This document shows, one piece after another, positions 34,841 to 46,618 of a stretch of DNA of 64,000 nucleotides. The stretch comes from Icerya purchasi (Eukaryota > Arthropoda > Insecta > Hemiptera > Monophlebidae). The stretch lies in the NCBI GenBank assembly GCA_039619475.1, contig CM077116.1, positions 251,954,440 to 252,018,439 on the forward strand. The letters are read 5' to 3'. The position numbers and the translations under genes are program-made. The first letter of the stretch is position 1. Every line of letters begins with the position of its first letter. The notes under the pieces were generated by a model. That model was not told where the DNA came from, made no database searches, and was given only the letters and a program-made list of their open reading frames with translations.

Positions 34841-35316
34841 AAAAAACTGCGTCAGTCGAAAACTAGCGGCGTTATAAGTGAAACTTTTTATGGGAAGCAA
34901 AAATTGTCAACGAAGAAACAAAAAAAATACGTTGAAATAATGTTTACTTAAAACTATAACACAAATGATTTATAATATCAGTAACAATGTGTCCGGGTAA
35001 TCCCGAATTAAACACCACAGAAATTTCATTTGCATATACTAATTATATACGTATTATATGTAACAATATATGTAACAAAAAATTTCACTTCAATAAATAC
35101 GTACATACAAGTGAAATTTCTGTAGTGTTTAATTCGAAATTATCTACACGTTGTTAATAATATTATAAATCATTTCTGTTATAGTTTTAAGTAAATTTTT
35201 CTTTACTTCAACGTTTTTTGTTTTTTTCGTATTTTTTCTTTCGTTTAAAATTTATTGCTTTCCATAAAAAGTTTCACTTTAATACCGCTAATTTTCGACT
35301 GACGCACAGTTTTTTT
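34841..35316. mobile_element. MITE-like inverted-repeat element
   Basis: Arms of about 200 bp are imperfect reverse complements. The left begins aaaaaactgcgtcagtcgaa. The right ends ctgacgcacagttttttt. They share agcgg, agtgaaactttttatgg and aattaaacac(c/t)acagaaattt. There is no coding capacity and no clear target duplication. Arm divergence suggests an old insertion. Confidence 0.7.
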
Positions 35317-35335
35317 GTGGCCTCATTGACAATAA

Positions 35336-36140
35336 CTAAAATACCACAAATTTCATCATTTTTATCTTCACTGTAACTTTTATTGAAAATGGAAATAATT
35401 GGCTTTTATGATAACTGTAATAAGATACAGCTACTTCAGGTCTTAATGAATTTAAGTATCTTGAAAAAATAGTATCAAAATAAGTTCCATATCGCGTTGT
35501 TGAAATAGGAATGTCATTATTAATTTTTAAATGCAATTTATCACCTCTACTAAAAATGAAATAAGTGGTTCCGAACTTTCATCACTGAAGTTCACATTAA
35601 AATCTCCGGTTGAGATCATTGGAATCTTATCTTCTTCTGATTTTTCTAATTTCGTTATAGATGCATGTGATGCGGTATATGCCAATAGTTCATCAAGGAT
35701 AAACTCTATAACTTCATTATTATTATTATTATTTTTTTGATAAATATACATATTGGGATAATAATAATAGATAATCATTTTGTCGTTACATACAGCAGCA
35801 CACACATCGCCGACGTTTAATGCTCGTGTTGTTACTGAATCGGTAACTTTCAACATGCAATGATTTTCAGAACCACACAGTGATGAGAAAATTTCAACAC
35901 CTCCAGCCCTTCTTCGAGGTCTTTTATATTTATCAACATTTAAAATTTGGAATATCTATATTTTTGTGATCTTTCAACCATGTTTCCGATAGCAATAAAA
36001 CATCACAATTTTGTAAGACTTGATCCTTCAAATCTAAATGGTAAGCTCGTAAGCTTTGACAGTTAAATGTATAAATAGGCAGTTCTTTTGCATTTGTAAT
36101 AATCATATCAACTATACATTGATCTACATTGATACTAAAC
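35336..36140 (-). pseudogene. Helentron-type endonuclease domain remnant
   Basis: Minus-strand translation: PIYTFNCQSLRAYHLDLKDQ, then VLLLSETWLKDHKNIDIPNF, then RPRRRAGGVEIF. This continues with VTTRALNVGDVCAAVCND, then IPMISTGDFNVNFSDESSEP, and ends ISTTRYGTYFDTIFSRYLNS, then VSYYSYHKSQ. These are APE-like endonuclease blocks (ETW, GDFNV, catalytic STT.GT.IDA, SYH). The particular combination is the one I associate with the endonuclease fused downstream of helicase in Helentron-type Helitrons. Two frame changes and an (AAT/TTA) expansion interrupt it. A second copy lies at 60220-60830. Confidence 0.6.
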
Positions 36141-36149
36141 TTTTAGTCT

Positions 36150-36425
36150 TTCATCTTCTCTATTAAATCTTCTACTGTTGTCTTTACTCTGCGCCCTTTT
36201 ATTCCTTCCTTAATCAACCTTGTTTTAAATAATGGCCCAATCCCTCTTTGTTCCTCCTTTCGTTATTTGGATGTTTTTCTGGATAGTCGATTTTCATTTC
36301 ATGACCATATCAACCATCTATTCGTGTCCGCCTGAAAAAGGCTCAACCTCATTAAAAAATCCCTTTCTCATACTGACTTCATTGCAAAAAGAATAAATAT
36401 CGCATATTGAACTATTTCTTCAGGT
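36150..36425 (+). pseudogene. I-like RT thumb fragment
   Basis: Around 36255-36350 the plus strand reads FRYLDVFLDSRFSFHDHINH and then LFVSA.KRLNLIK. This is the YLGV.LDSRLSF..HI block of RT, in the pyrimidine-rich style of the I-like family. Too short for further placement. Confidence 0.6.
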
Positions 36426-36669
36426 ATTTAGACATGAAGAAATATGCAATAACAGTAGGCACCAAGTAAAGAACGCAGAAATATTTTGAACTGTCTTAAA
36501 TAAGCAGTGTTCAAAAAGATATACTTAAGCATGTAATTGCTTATCTTCAGTCGAGCGAAAAATAAATGATTCTATTTAATTTCATATCGTTCCCTTTGTT
36601 AGCAATGATCATTAGTTGTTAATTTGAATCACAGTAATTCGATAACAGATGTCGTACATTTATAGTTTA

Positions 36670-38620
36670 CTAGTGGACCCGGCAGATGTTATCCTGCCTG
36701 AACGTTGGCCTGTTTGCTATTAGCGGATTAAGGAAACGTTTTTTCCATATTTTAATTTTTTTACTATTGTCCAAAGCAAAATCCAAAAAATAAGTGAAAT
36801 TTCTCGTGAAACTTAAAATTTTTTCCACAAATTTAATGAAATCGTAAAAATAAGGTCTACTCAACTGGAATGTGAATGAGTGCGATATAATAACAGTTAG
36901 ATGATAGTAACAGATGTCGGAGATTTCGACCGGGGTAACAGTCCATTTTTTGTTGTATGTTTTTCGTGTTCCGAGTTATTCAGACCTATTCGTATTTTCA
37001 TTTCGGTAAATGTGCTTCATTCGTAAGTTAAAAAAAAAAAAAATTATAAAAAGGTTATATATAAAAAGAATAAGAATCGAAAAAACGATCTGCTACCCCG
37101 GTCCAGGTTGATGCATTTATTGTAATGTTCGCAATCGATCTTTCGATTTGCTGCCGGTCGCTAATATTTTGGATCAAGGACCTTTCAGTTGTTATAAATG
37201 CCTTATTGTTGGGACAATCTTTTTTTGCTCTTCAAATTTCTTTCTTGACCTGATTGTCGAGTGGTGTGAATGTTTCACTTTTCTTACAGTTCTTGCGGTA
37301 TTTGTGAAGTTGGGTCGTTTATTATTTTCTTTCCTTTTTCCCGATTTTGGGTGTACCGTGTTTAAGAGAAATGCAGACCGGTTTGCACCGTACTTGCTAA
37401 ACAGTCATTCGCCTACATTGTTCTCCTACATCTTTTTATTATATACATATTTAGTTTAGTGTTGCGACCATTTCATGACGGTAAATGTGGTCCGCTACAA
37501 TTCACAGATATTAGAACGACTTTTTACTCATACCGCTACACCTGTTTTCTTTTCCGGTGTATGCTGGAGGTTTTCTTTCTGTTTTTTTTTCTTTGCTAAA
37601 TTAAATATGATAAACTGATCATCGTTAGTTAGAAATAATTACCTGTCTCGAAAATAGTAATTACGGCAACAAACGAATTTTATCTGTAACCTTTTGTTTT
37701 TACTTATTTATTTATTTTTGAGTTCGTCAGCTATCGGGGAATTAATTTAGCGCGCACTGTCGTTTTTGTTTACACTTTTCCGTTAATTGCAGCAACATTC
37801 GGACCATCGAACGAAACATCATTGCCTCACCGCATCACGCGTCGTGTTATTTAATTGTAAGTACCCGGCGCACCGAGCAGTTGCTCGGCTCACAAAATCA
37901 TGCCGTCCTCGGAAATTAAATTATACGATTCGCCTTTTTTTTCTCTTTTGAATATTTTATGAGAACATAACCAAACGTTACGAAAATACCGAACACACAT
38001 TAAACCACAAATACGAACGGATAATTCGCGACTAACGGATGGGTGGCACATGCGGACATGGGTTATCAGGAAATAATACAAATAGTGACTAAAAAAAGTC
38101 AAGAAAGGCGAAAATTAAAGAACAGCTATTTTGCAATCAGATACTTAATAACTGTTAACAGAAACGATTAAAAATCGTGAACATAATAAACCACATTTAT
38201 CGAAAAGTAAATACGAATAGGTCTGAATAATTATGAACACGAAAAACATACAAAAAATGCTTCATGAAATGTTTTACGAATAGCCTAATTAAGAAAAGAA
38301 AAAAACAACCATGCCGATACATATATATTATATGTGTATGTATATATATGTATATCTTTTCCGGTGTTGTTTATGTTTTCTAAGCTGTCGCCTGTATTGC
38401 CCTATACTCATTCAGCTTTATAATTTGTAAAAACCGCTTAAACCTGCGAAAACGAATTTTTCCATGTTTTTTTTTTTTTTACTTTTAAATAGTCTATATT
38501 GTTCCTCGTGACTCCATAAATGCACTGTCCAAATTTCGTAAAAATCGGATGGATAGTTTCGGGGAGTCCATCGAGGACATACAGAACGACAGACATGCAG
38601 GCATACATTCATTAAAAAAA
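36670..38620 (-). mobile_element. Candidate non-autonomous Helitron
   Basis: The reverse complement of 36670-36695 is a Helitron-like 3' end. A stem (ggcag...ctgcc) is followed by ggtcca and the terminal CTAG, with a T immediately after, as expected for insertion between A and T. The other boundary is guessed from the conserved block at 38478-38617, which recurs at 40318-40455. Between them are AT-rich sequence, a 103-codon frame (37148-37459, plus) without recognised motif, and (TA) stretches near 38320-38350. No helicase or Rep is seen. Confidence 0.4.
38478..38617. repeat. Repeat block shared with 40318-40455
   Basis: Shares ttcgtaaaaatcggatggat, agtttcgg, gagtccat, gaggacatacagaacgaca and catgca with the second copy. 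Blocks of this sort (aaaatcgg..) lie near ends of Helitron or RTE-derived elements in insects. Assignment here is tentative. Confidence 0.65.
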
Positions 38621-38639
38621 AAAAAAAAGGTGGACCATG

Positions 38640-38830
38640 AGTGCAGATTACAAAAGAAAAGTAGCTCTGGTGCTGAACATATAACAAATGCGCCAGTGAT
38701 AGCAAGAATAGAGGAACAACGAAAACTATTCGAAGGCATTAAAAATCGAAAAATGAAATATTCTGGCTCCTAAAATAAGAGAAAACGGTTTGTTTACGGT
38801 GGCGGTATAAGGAAAGATACATTTCGTCTT
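38640..38830 (+). pseudogene. RTE-type ORF2 C-terminal fragment (plus)
   Basis: Reads RIEEQRKLFEGIKNRKMKYS, then RENGLFTVAV with a frame shift. It is similar to the end of the RTE copy at 56.3 kb (IVENIKHRKLKYIAHKIRKN). It lies tail to tail with the minus-strand fragment that follows. Confidence 0.45.
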
Positions 38831-38834
38831 TTTT

Positions 38835-39214
38835 TTTGTGTAACCCGATTCGGGTGTAGCTTAACCTCTTTTCATGGACTCTATCATTTGACGAAATTTT
38901 TCTCGACTTCTTGCGACCTACAATAATTCTCCTGCTTTTGTAACTCCAGTTCATGACTTAATATTTTGAAGCTAAAATATCCTTCTTCCTCATCCCCTTT
39001 TCCCTTCTATCGCTCCAATCATTATTGTTTGCTGAAGGTGAAATGTTGGCCCTCTCATAAAATGTGCAAAGAAATTTATTTTTCGTTTTCTAATTATGTC
39101 CATTAGTACCGGATCCGTTTTTATCAATTGTAGCATCGCCGCATTAAGTTGCATAAGGGTTTCGAATTTGAGCGTGAATAACATTCTCCCGGTAGTAAAT
39201 ATTAAAAATTCCAT
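38835..39214 (-). pseudogene. RTE-type ORF2 C-terminal fragment (minus)
   Basis: The minus strand reads LIKTDPVLMDIIRKRKINFF, then AHFMRG, then GAIEGKRG, then SREKFRQMI-type and VHEKRLSYTRIGLHKKK. This is the KRKL.FFGHIMR...GK.EG+RGRGR tail of RTE/endonuclease-RT proteins. Frames are broken. Confidence 0.5.
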
Positions 39215-39756
39215 TGCAGGATTTTTTATTTCTCTGTAAAAAGCGAATAGAAAACGGTACCTTTTTCTTTAACTCTCTGCAATGAGTGCAGTAATTAGGC
39301 TAGAAGTGCGACTTGCTTGTTTAGATCATGTCACGGAGTTTTGATAATTTCAGTAACGGAACGCAACGTATTTATTACACTTACGCCATAAATTAATATA
39401 ATGTTATTTAGAGTTTATTACTTACCATAGTAATCATTTTATTTAAATTTTAATTGATGCATTTTGTGGTTTTGAATGCACTAAAGATATGATCACCACC
39501 GATGATAACACGCTGAACTATCGCTTTCAATTTAATTCTTTTTCTCAAAAAAAATATCAATATTCAATGCGGAATTTGTTGCTGTTACGAAGTCATGTGA
39601 CAGCAGAACTAAACTAAACATCACATCGCGACTCCATTTTTGCCATTTTTTTTTAATGTTCCGACTTCTTCGATGGATTTTTCTAAAAAAAAAGCAGAAA
39701 AACAGCCAAATCGGTCGAGCTGTTCTCAATTTATGATCTTTTATTTTATATATACT

Positions 39757-40159
39757 ATACTATTAAAGGTCGCGATAGCCTAGTTGTTAGAGCGCTTGAC
39801 TTCCGACATGGTGGTCACGGGTTCGATCCCGAGCGACGACGAACTTATTACAAAAAGTAAATAAAACAAATAAATAATCGCTAGTAATCACGTGGAAGGC
39901 AGCGGCAACCCACCACGTACACCATCATATGCGAGCTAGGTTAGTACACAGCAGACACACACGGGCTGCATTTTTAGCGCGATAACAAGCGGCTACAATC
40001 AGTTCCGAGTGTAATCTTGCGCGTGTACACATGCGTTACATATTATAATAATTGCCAAGAACGCTACCTGTTCTGTACAGCTAGATTGTACAGATAGGTA
40101 GTCTCGACGCTCGTAATCGAGCTAACGAACGAATAGAATAGAATAGATACTATTAAAGG
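39757..40159 (+). mobile_element. tRNA-derived SINE with 13-bp target duplications
   Basis: The target duplication atactattaaagg occurs at 39757-39769 and 40147-40159. The body (39770-40146) starts with a tRNA-like head (to about 39842). This has an A box (tagcctagttgttagagcg) and a B box (gggttcgatcccg), so it should carry an internal RNA polymerase III promoter. The body has an unrelated region rich in CA/CG and ends in a short tandem tail of aatag units, not poly(A). The intact promoter boxes and perfect duplication mark a fairly recent insertion. It is inserted in a copy of the sequence ending with the block at 40318. Confidence 0.85.
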
Positions 40160-40317
40160 AGCCCGTCGAAATCCAACGAACGACAGAATTCACGACCACG
40201 ATCTAAATAACGCATCCCGGAATAATTTTTTTTACTGTGGCGCTATCTGTTGGGAATGTTGATAATTGAGTGTTTTGGCTAGTTTTTACTTATTTTATGA
40301 TTTATTTATTTATTTTT

Positions 40318-40455
40318 TTGACTTTTAAGTAGCCTACATCGTTCCCCTTGACCCTATAAATAAACTGTCCAAATTTCATAAAAATCGGATGGATAGTTTC
40401 GGAGTCCATAGAGGACATACAGAACGACATGCATTCATTTTTATTTATATAGATG
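40318..40455. repeat. Repeat block shared with 38478-38617
   Basis: Same block order as the copy at 38478: cttttaagtagcctac, aaatttcataaaaatcgg, gtccatagaggacatacaga. It is followed by atttatatagatg. Confidence 0.65.
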
Positions 40456-41050
40456 AGGCCGCTTTTGATGTAAAAAAAATAAAAAAAAATAAAAAAATAA
40501 ATAAATTTTATAATCTGGGAGGTTTTTCTTTTTTTACATTCTTGTAGGTTTTTCAATATTTTTCACGGTAATAACGGTATGTATAAGAGCATCGCTACCT
40601 TAAAAATAACATAGGGCAACATTTTTTTTTTTTTTTTTTTTTTTTTTGTTTTGTTTGTTACGGAAAACTTAGAACTGATTTTGGATATATTTAATACGCT
40701 GAATCCAAAAATACCTAGCTTTTTTTTGTAGCAGTACTAGTTTTCGAGATATAGGTTAATTGATTTTCATTCTTATAAAAGGCACAAATGGTGAAATAAT
40801 GGTATCTTTACAGGCCTAAACGGAAACGCGGTATCTAAAACTAGATTATATTAGGCAATAAAAATTGCCGATAACCGTACAATTTAGATACCTGCCTAAC
40901 CCTCATTCCTTCACCATACCCGCCGATATATATTACCTGAAATCTGCTGTATCCGGTTTAGTTTACGACTAAGTTTGCGTAATTGCAGTTGTGCTTTCAG
41001 TTTGTTTTTGTTTCGGTGTTCTGTAGTCATAAAAGGGTTAATTAAAACCA

Positions 41051-41971
41051 TGGTATTCACAAGCAGACGTAGCTGTATGAATCACCCTGACGTTTTTTAT
41101 TATGTGTGTGGCGAATACACTTTAAAAGAAAGCGGAAAACCTATTTCTGCCTTTGCGAAACGGTGTTATCTTGCTTATTTCGGTGTCCACTTGGGAAGCC
41201 AAAATAAAACTTGGACTCCACATTTGATGTGTAAAACATGTGTTGAACATTTGCGACAGTGGACAATTGGAAAGAGAAAATGTTTAAAGTTTGGTGTACC
41301 AATGGTTTGGAGAGAACTGAGGAACCAATATGATGACTGTTATTTTTGTATGGTAAATATTAAAGGCATTAATTGGAACAATAGACACAAATGGACATAT
41401 CGCGATTTTAATTCAGCAAAGAGGTCAGTACCGCACTCGGACGGAATCCCCATTCCATTATGTAATAGTCTGCCTAGACTCTCGGAAAACGAAATCGAAC
41501 CATCAGTGTCTGATGAAGGTGGTAATGTGCAATCAGGCAGCGGATGCCGACAAGCCTCAACGTTTCAATTAACAAGAACTGAACGATCTATGTTGAGACT
41601 TGAACCTGTCAAAGAAGTCTTCAGAATTACTTGCCTCCGGATTAAAAGAAAAGAATCTGCTTAAACCGGGTACTAATATTACATTCTTTCGTAAAAGAAA
41701 AACGGATCCGTTGCCGTTTTTCACTCAAGAAAATAACCTGATATTCTGTAATGATATAAAAAGACTCTTAGAAGCAATGGGTTTATCAGAATACACATCA
41801 GACGAATGGCGTTTTTTTATTGATAGTTCAAAACGTAGTTTAAAATGTGTTCTCTTGAACAACCGTAACAAACATGAAGCTACCATTTTGAAAGAGGAAA
41901 ACAAAAAGTACGAAAAGGAAACGATTTTGTTTCTTTCTATGATGATTATTTTTCTGTTTAAATTCCTCTAA
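41051..41971 (+). pseudogene. Cys-rich protein of a repeated insect family, frameshifted
   Basis: The likely start is the ATG at 41051 (aaaaccATGG), giving MVFTSRRSCMNHPDVFYYVC. Putative zinc ligands follow: CMNHPDVFYYVCG, MCKTCVEHLRQW, DDCYFCMV. Then come a polar linker with acidic stretches (SVSDEGGNVQSG) and TRTERSMLRLEPV. Near 41615 a frameshift separates this from SKKSSELLASGLKEKNLLKP, FCNDIKRLLEAMGLSEYTS and EWRFFIDSSKRSLKCVLLNN. I recognise the block order as a family present in many arthropod genomes, whose longer members continue with a GDLK/CFLCEWDSR region. That region is missing here. Function is unknown; the multicopy nature suggests a mobile-element protein. Upstream, 40640-40980 is probably its 5' untranslated region. 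Confidence 0.6.
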
Positions 41972-41999
41972 TTCTTGCTCAACTTGGTATTTTTTAAAT

Positions 42000-42788
42000 A
42001 ATGAACGTATATTTTGTTAAATCAACATTATGATGCTAACCGTAAGATGAGTTCACTTTGGTTTTTGACAATATTTCGATTACAGTAACGAACTTGATAA
42101 AGGAAGTTTTTTCGTCGAATGGAATGATGAATTTGAAAGTGCTAGTCAACAGTAGAGAAAGGAAGTGTTTATTGTTTGTTAAAACAGATATATTACTCGA
42201 AATGCCTAGTTTTGAGGCAGAGATCCGGACAGAAAATTTATATTATTAATAGGCGGTTTGTGGTTGGGCTAGCGTTCACGTCGCTTCTTCTGGCTATGGG
42301 ATATTATTAATAGTAATTTATGTTTAGAACGCAGCATGATAAAAAGTACTATCGAGCATACGAGGTAGGAAAATATAAAGTAATACTTTTTAAAAATAGA
42401 ATACATTTAATATCAAACTGCAATAAGCAGGAGAAAAATAAGTATATATAAAAAAAAGATAGTGAAACATAAATAATTTGAAACTCAGCTGAAGATGGCA
42501 AAAACTAGAATTTAAGAAAATAAAAAGATTAAAAAGTCGCAAGATCAATTTGTTCATGTAGCGTCAAACGCGATAATATGGATATAATTAGAAATAAATA
42601 AAAACGTTTTATACTGGCTGCCAATTACATAGAGTAGTGTACTAGAACTGATTGGTTTGTTTTTTCCATGCAAACTTGCTATAACTATTTAGTTGTAAAC
42701 TGGAAGAAAAGATGTAGAACTGAAATGGATTGAATAAGTCAGTTTTACTTTAAAGAAAACCTCATACTGTTACTTTTTTGTTCTTTTA

Positions 42789-42825
<37 letters not shown>

Positions 42826-43458
42826 GCTGTTGTTGTTATTGTTATTGTTATTAATTCTACTTTAGAATATAATCCTGCAGTCTGCAATGTTATTTGAAGT
42901 TTAATTGCAAACGATAATTTAGTGAACTGAAGTATTTCTAGTTTTAAAGACAAAAACGTAATTTTAAAACACTGATTAAAACAAATTACTGATGTTAGAG
43001 ATAGTGAGCTCTTTTCGTGGTTACATAATTCTTTACATGTCTATTGCCGGTTAGAACGGCACCTGAAATATGAATATTAACATCCCATGTTTTCAATCGG
43101 TTTTCACTATTAATTTTCAGAAAATTGTAGGGAAGTGTAAATGTAAAACATCTAGGATAAAGATTGTGTCGTAGAATGAAAAAAGAAAATTGTAAAATCC
43201 CGAAATACTTCAAACAACTTATTTTCGTTCAATTATAAGGATCTAAAACATTAATGTTCTACAAACGCTTTCAACAAAATTAAAATGTACCAGTAGTAAA
43301 TGGTATCATGACATTCGATTAACTTTTAGAATTATTTCATTTTTTCAAAAAGATGTGTGTAACTACATAACAGCTTATCTTATTTTCCCTCACTCGTAAG
43401 CAAACGTGTCAAATAATAATGATGTTGAAAAGTATAATCGGTCATTACAACCAATGTG
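42000..43458. other. AT-rich interval without recognised gene
   Basis: Contains a (TTA)n microsatellite at about 42789-42834 passing into TTG/TTA units. Small open frames have no motif. Confidence 0.5.
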
Positions 43459-43660
43459 AAGTTTTTTTTTTTTTTTTTTTTTTTTAATAAATTTACAAAT
43501 ATAAATCTAGGCGCCGCGTGTAACTACCTGGGCTATTACGGCACCTAGACTCACTGGAAATCACAGAAGGCGGGGCAGTCTGTTCGATGAGGCAAAATTC
43601 AACACTACCCGAACACAATCCCGGTGGTTCAACAATAGACGGTGGGAAGAGGTATGATTA
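43459..43660 (-). mobile_element. 3' UTR and poly(A) tail of a retroelement
   Basis: A T-run at 43459-43485 is a poly(A) tail in reverse. It is preceded on the minus strand by a less AT-rich stretch (gtagttacacgcggcgccta) typical of a non-LTR 3' untranslated region. No coding part remains, so the clade cannot be given. Confidence 0.5.
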
Positions 43661-44108
43661 GAAGTACGGGATGTATGAAGATTTTAGTATCAGTGGTATA
43701 AAAATTACCATCTAGGCAAAAAACTCGAATAATAATAAATCAAGACAATACATATTACATTTATCCTCGAGGGACAAATATACGAATTGATAACTCAGAT
43801 GATTCAGTTTTAATTAAATTAATAAGTACTATCTCCCCAGTCGTATATTAAATGAAAAAAGAATTGGTGTGTGGAAAAAGGAAGTAGAGAAATGGCCGAA
43901 AGAATGGTGCAAAAATTAAAAACCAAGCTACGCCCCGAACTATTTCATACTGTTCATTTATGCATTTATTTACTTTTTTTCCTTTTTTCGTTACTTTCCT
44001 TGCTCTTACCTTTCAAAGAAGATCGTGTGTTCGACTTTGAATATATTAAACTACCTTTACATGAATTTGTGTATAGATGCGCATTTATATTGCGTGAACA
44101 TATACGCG

Positions 44109-44141
<33 letters not shown>

Positions 44142-46610
44142 CATATATATATATATATATATAACATATATTTACTTAGACAGGTATAAATTTAAGTTTA
44201 TTACTATTATAATTTAACAATAATCAAGAATAGTTTGTAATGTGTTCAAATTGAATTAACGATAATAAGAGTATCGAGCACTCACGCAACAGGTATGCTT
44301 GTCCTGCCAGGCCCACAACTTATTTTAAAAAGTAAAAATATATATACAAAAAAAGTCGTTAAGTAAGAGCAGTTACACTATTGGAAAAAGTACACTAAAA
44401 TGGTTGTCAGTTTTGTAATATACGAGATGAGCAGAAATTGTTTACTTTTTTAAATATTCACTCTCGCTGGCAAATAGTTAATTTCAGAAATCAAATGATA
44501 TTTCAAGTGCTGAAAGTAATTAACTTTTTGTTGTGAATTTTGTAAGCGAAAGTTATTTCACTGTTCGTTAGAATTATGAGAATTTCTAAGTTTTTTTATT
44601 CATTATGTAAAAAATTGATCATTGTAGTCAAATTGATAGAGTCGTAAGAAACCGTTCAAGTATATAGTCAGCCAAGCGAAAAAGAAGAAGTCCGTTCGAG
44701 TTTTGTTACCGAGCGTCAGTGTTTCCTAATGTACTAACAATCGGGCGCGTATTAACGTTTGACGTGTGTTTCAATATCATCGAACAAAATAACAAAACAT
44801 CCCTTCCTGTTATTCCACCCTTTCCGGTAATCTCGTTTATGTTTCATCTCTATTATTAGTACATCCGTTCTTTTTTTCCAATCTGTTTACATCTGGACGG
44901 AGCGCCTAGTGTTAACGCAGCGAATATTATATCTGATACGCGTTTGTTCTTTTTTGTTCGTTTTGGTCTGAACGATAGACGGAAGGTTAATGTGAGGTCC
45001 CCTGATTTCGTGACGTCGACGCGTTTCGGTTATTTTTCGGACAGACTTCTTTCGCTTGACAGAACTACACTTCCTTTTTCTAAATTTATTTTATGTAGTT
45101 ACGATGGACTATTATCTAAAATAAGTTGATTTAAATAACGGTTTTCCAATTTCAAAATAAAATACAGCAACAAGTGCAAAATTCTAAATTTTTTCTTACA
45201 TCTTAGCCGATGAAACAGTTATCACGAATCTGTAAAGAGAATTCTAGAAGACTCTATTACATTTTTCTTGTCGTGTGGTTAAAGATTTGCAACTATTCTA
45301 TTTTGCCTACGCTTGATTTTAATCTAAATTATTTAAGAGATCAAGCAAATAATGAAGCTGCTTCAATACATAGAGCATATAGGAATCTTGAAAAAATTAT
45401 ATCAGCCAAATAATATATCAATGTTGCTTATTGTCTACTTAGGACAGGTCGCAGCAAAAAAAAAAAAACTAAAATATTTTATACTTATTGTTTGCCATAC
45501 TGTTTCTATTTGTGTTTTAGTAATTCTTCCTAAATTCTTCAAGCTAAAAGTGTAGTGAAACAAAGTATGTAACAAAATAAAATGATATTAAACAAAAAAG
45601 TTGAACAAACAAAATAAAAAAAAATGTGTACGTCTTTGCCGAAATACCGTGAATAAGATGAGTCGAACGACAGGAAGCTGTGATCAATTTCGTAGATCCA
45701 TTTAATTTTTTATTTATTTATTTTCCTGGAAGAAATTATACTAATGAAATTAACGAGGTCGAAAGAGCTATTTCGTTTCCTAATACGTTTTAAATTTTCC
45801 TTCGAAATAATATCAGAGTTGATGGATAGAATTAATTGTAGGCTTCTGAAATGTCCACAATTACTTCAGAAGTGCTAAAAAAAAAGAAGAAAGAAATGAT
45901 GCGGAAAAAGTGTTTAGTGAAATTTTCAGAGACCACGAAATTTTTAAAGTAATGTCACATGAAAAATGTCGTAAAAAACTAATAGCAACCAGTATTGAAG
46001 CATACTGTTGTTGTTTATAAATCACTCCTTCTATTCGGGATATAGAAACGTTCAAAAAGATTTTAGAGAAAAAGATAATATTACTGTACAGACGTATTCC
46101 TGTTAATACAAATCGTAAATAATTCAAAGAACTATTGTCTTTAGTTGAAAAATGTACGGAAGACCTTGAAACATACGGTGAATCCCTCTGTAATGGCCGA
46201 ATTCGAAATGTAGAAATTGAATTGCGATAATATTTTTGTAAACCACAAAATAAATTTTTGTCGACAAGTATTTTGAAATATTTAGTCATTGCTATACATA
46301 AACTAGCAGTTCTTTCAGAAGCAGTATACTGCTTCTGCAAAAGGAAATTTCTCGATTTTAAACGATATGCAGGAACTCTGCTTTGATATATATGTCTATT
46401 CATCGAATACGTAGTGAATGCTTTTTCCGGGGGGGAAAAAGAAAATTAGATTTTCTGATGTAATATTTAAGTATTTACTTATTATTTTGGCGAATAAATA
46501 GATCATATCTAAACGTATTCTTATATATACTTCATCAGTGTGATTAAACCCCATTTCTGCTGTAGGTGGAAATACGCAACCGGCTAATGTCAATGCTCGT
46601 GTTTGCCACA
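43661..46610. other. Interval without recognised gene
   Basis: It includes two TA microsatellite stretches at 44107-44164. Open frames such as 44944-45129 and 45210-45413 (plus) show no domain. The long minus-strand frame 45861-46403 appears to be the shadow of a decayed plus-strand sequence (for example SEIFRDHEIFKVMSHEKC and GTLL at 45870-46390). That sequence may be an old mobile-element protein, but it matches nothing I can name. Confidence 0.4.
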
Positions 46611-46618
46611 GGATGTGT

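Noticed and set aside
39770..39842. Genuine tRNA gene
   Set aside because: A and B boxes are present, but the cloverleaf is imperfect, the sequence continues into a ~300-bp unrelated body, and the unit is bracketed by 13-bp target duplications, so it is a SINE head.
45861..46403. 180-codon minus-strand protein
   Set aside because: No motif. The opposite strand carries more protein-like but broken sequence, so this frame is probably its shadow.
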